DNA of 7,589 nucleotides, from assembly GCA_035315685.1 (NCBI GenBank), contig DATFXR010000653.1, forward strand, positions 1 through 7,589, written 5' to 3'. Shown one piece after another: positions 7,129 through 7,589 of the stretch. The translations under genes and the position numbers were made by a program. Every line of letters begins with the position of its first letter. The first letter of the stretch is position 1. Below the pieces are notes generated by a model. It saw nothing but the letters and a program-made list of their open reading frames with translations. It was not told the DNA's origin and searched no databases. This DNA is from QHWK01 sp035315685 (GTDB lineage Bacteria > Acidobacteriota > Vicinamibacteria > Vicinamibacterales > CAVVIG01).

Positions 7129-7589
7129 CTAGAAGGTGAAGCCGGCGCCGAGCCGATACACGCGGCCCGAGACGATGTCCGTGACCTGGCCGAACTGCGA
7201 ACCGGTCTGGTAGTTGGTCGCCGTCACCGCGCTCGAGTTCAGGAGGTTGAACACCTGGAAGTCGAGCGAGACGCGCTGCGAGCGGGTGACCGTGAACGCC
7301 TTGTTCAGCCGCAGGTTCACGAGTTGCACGGTGTTCGACCGGAACTCGCCGTACGGGCCCATCCGTAGCGTCGTCGATCCCTGCCGCAGCGCGGCGCCGG
7401 TAAATACCTGCGTGCGCTGGCCCCACTGGCCCGACTGCGCGCGGTAGGAGCCGGTGATGTCGATGCTGTACGGCAGGCTGTAGGTGCCGTTGGCGCGCGC
7501 TTCCCAGTCCCACTGATCGTTGATCGGGAAGCGATCGTCGTTCGGGCTCTGCGGCAGCGCCGAATTGTTGCCCGCCGTGGTGAGCCACG
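7129..7589 (-). CDS. TonB-dependent outer-membrane receptor, C-terminal part (Oar-like)
   Basis: The last 152 residues of a protein that continues beyond the window. The segment alternates polar and hydrophobic residues as in outer-membrane beta-strands (ANGTYSLPYSIDITGSYRAQ; TVQLVNLRLNKAF; RVSLDFQVFNLLNS). It has the VFNLLNS turn common near the end of TonB-dependent receptors, and it finishes with GAGFTF, a terminal aromatic residue as required for barrel assembly by the BAM machinery. In this kind of organism such ends usually belong to large receptors with an N-terminal carboxypeptidase-regulatory-like domain (Oar type), but that part is not visible and the substrate is unknown. The stop is TAG. 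It lies upstream of the fused SpeE-like gene on the same strand, with a repeat-filled gap between them, so a shared operon is not evident. Confidence 0.85.
   Translation of the reverse strand, partial: WLTTAGNNSALPQSPNDDRFPINDQWDWEARANGTYSLPYSIDITGSYRAQSGQWGQRTQVFTGAALRQGSTTLRMGPYGEFRSNTVQLVNLRLNKAFTVTRSQRVSLDFQVFNLLNSSAVTATNYQTGSQFGQVTDIVSGRVYRLGAGFTF

Noticed and set aside
5597..7588. 663-residue minus-strand open frame crossing from the TonB receptor into the fused gene
   Set aside because: It is out of frame with both real genes, runs through the repeat-filled gap, and has a shadow-type composition.

Overview
The window looks like chromosomal DNA from a GC-rich soil-type bacterium. I infer Acidobacteriota, probably near Vicinamibacteria. 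The reasons are the strong G/C bias at third codon positions, the end of a TonB-dependent receptor of the large Oar-like kind, a three-module membrane/spermidine-synthase-like/TPR protein common in such genomes, and short dispersed CTCTGCGG-type repeats between genes. No rRNA or protein marker is present, so this placement is an inference.

Left part (1-3462): two divergent units share a 134-bp control region. Leftward run a periplasmic TAXI-type solute-binding protein and, overlapping it by 4 bp (ATGA), the N-terminal part of a membrane sensor protein, probably a histidine kinase, cut by the window edge. Rightward runs dctA, a complete C4-dicarboxylate/proton symporter. The control region holds a near-perfect 22-bp palindrome, a TATACT -10-like box just before dctA, and a TTGACA -35-like box facing the binding-protein gene. 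A binding protein, a sensor and DctA side by side resemble the DctB/DctS/DctA sensing arrangement of Bacillus subtilis, built here from a different binding-protein family. The likely job is sensing and taking up carboxylates.

Middle (3463-3702): a 240-bp gap between converging genes. It holds two inverted copies of a short dispersed repeat, each with a small hairpin and a T-tract in the direction of the gene it follows, and a separate 7-bp-stem hairpin.

Right part (3703-7589): a leftward gene for a ~1077-residue protein made of a duplicated multi-pass membrane module, a spermidine-synthase-like Rossmann domain and TPR repeats. It keeps the nucleotide-binding motifs but lacks the aminopropyltransferase signature. 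Upstream, on the same strand, is the last 152 residues of a TonB-dependent receptor. The gap between them is a composite repeat: a third copy of the dispersed repeat flanked by 9-bp tandem repeats in opposite orientations, one of them G-quadruplex-prone.

The most notable points are the dispersed repeat placed in sense orientation after each of the three gene ends seen, the composite repeat, and the putative TAXI/kinase/DctA sensory unit.
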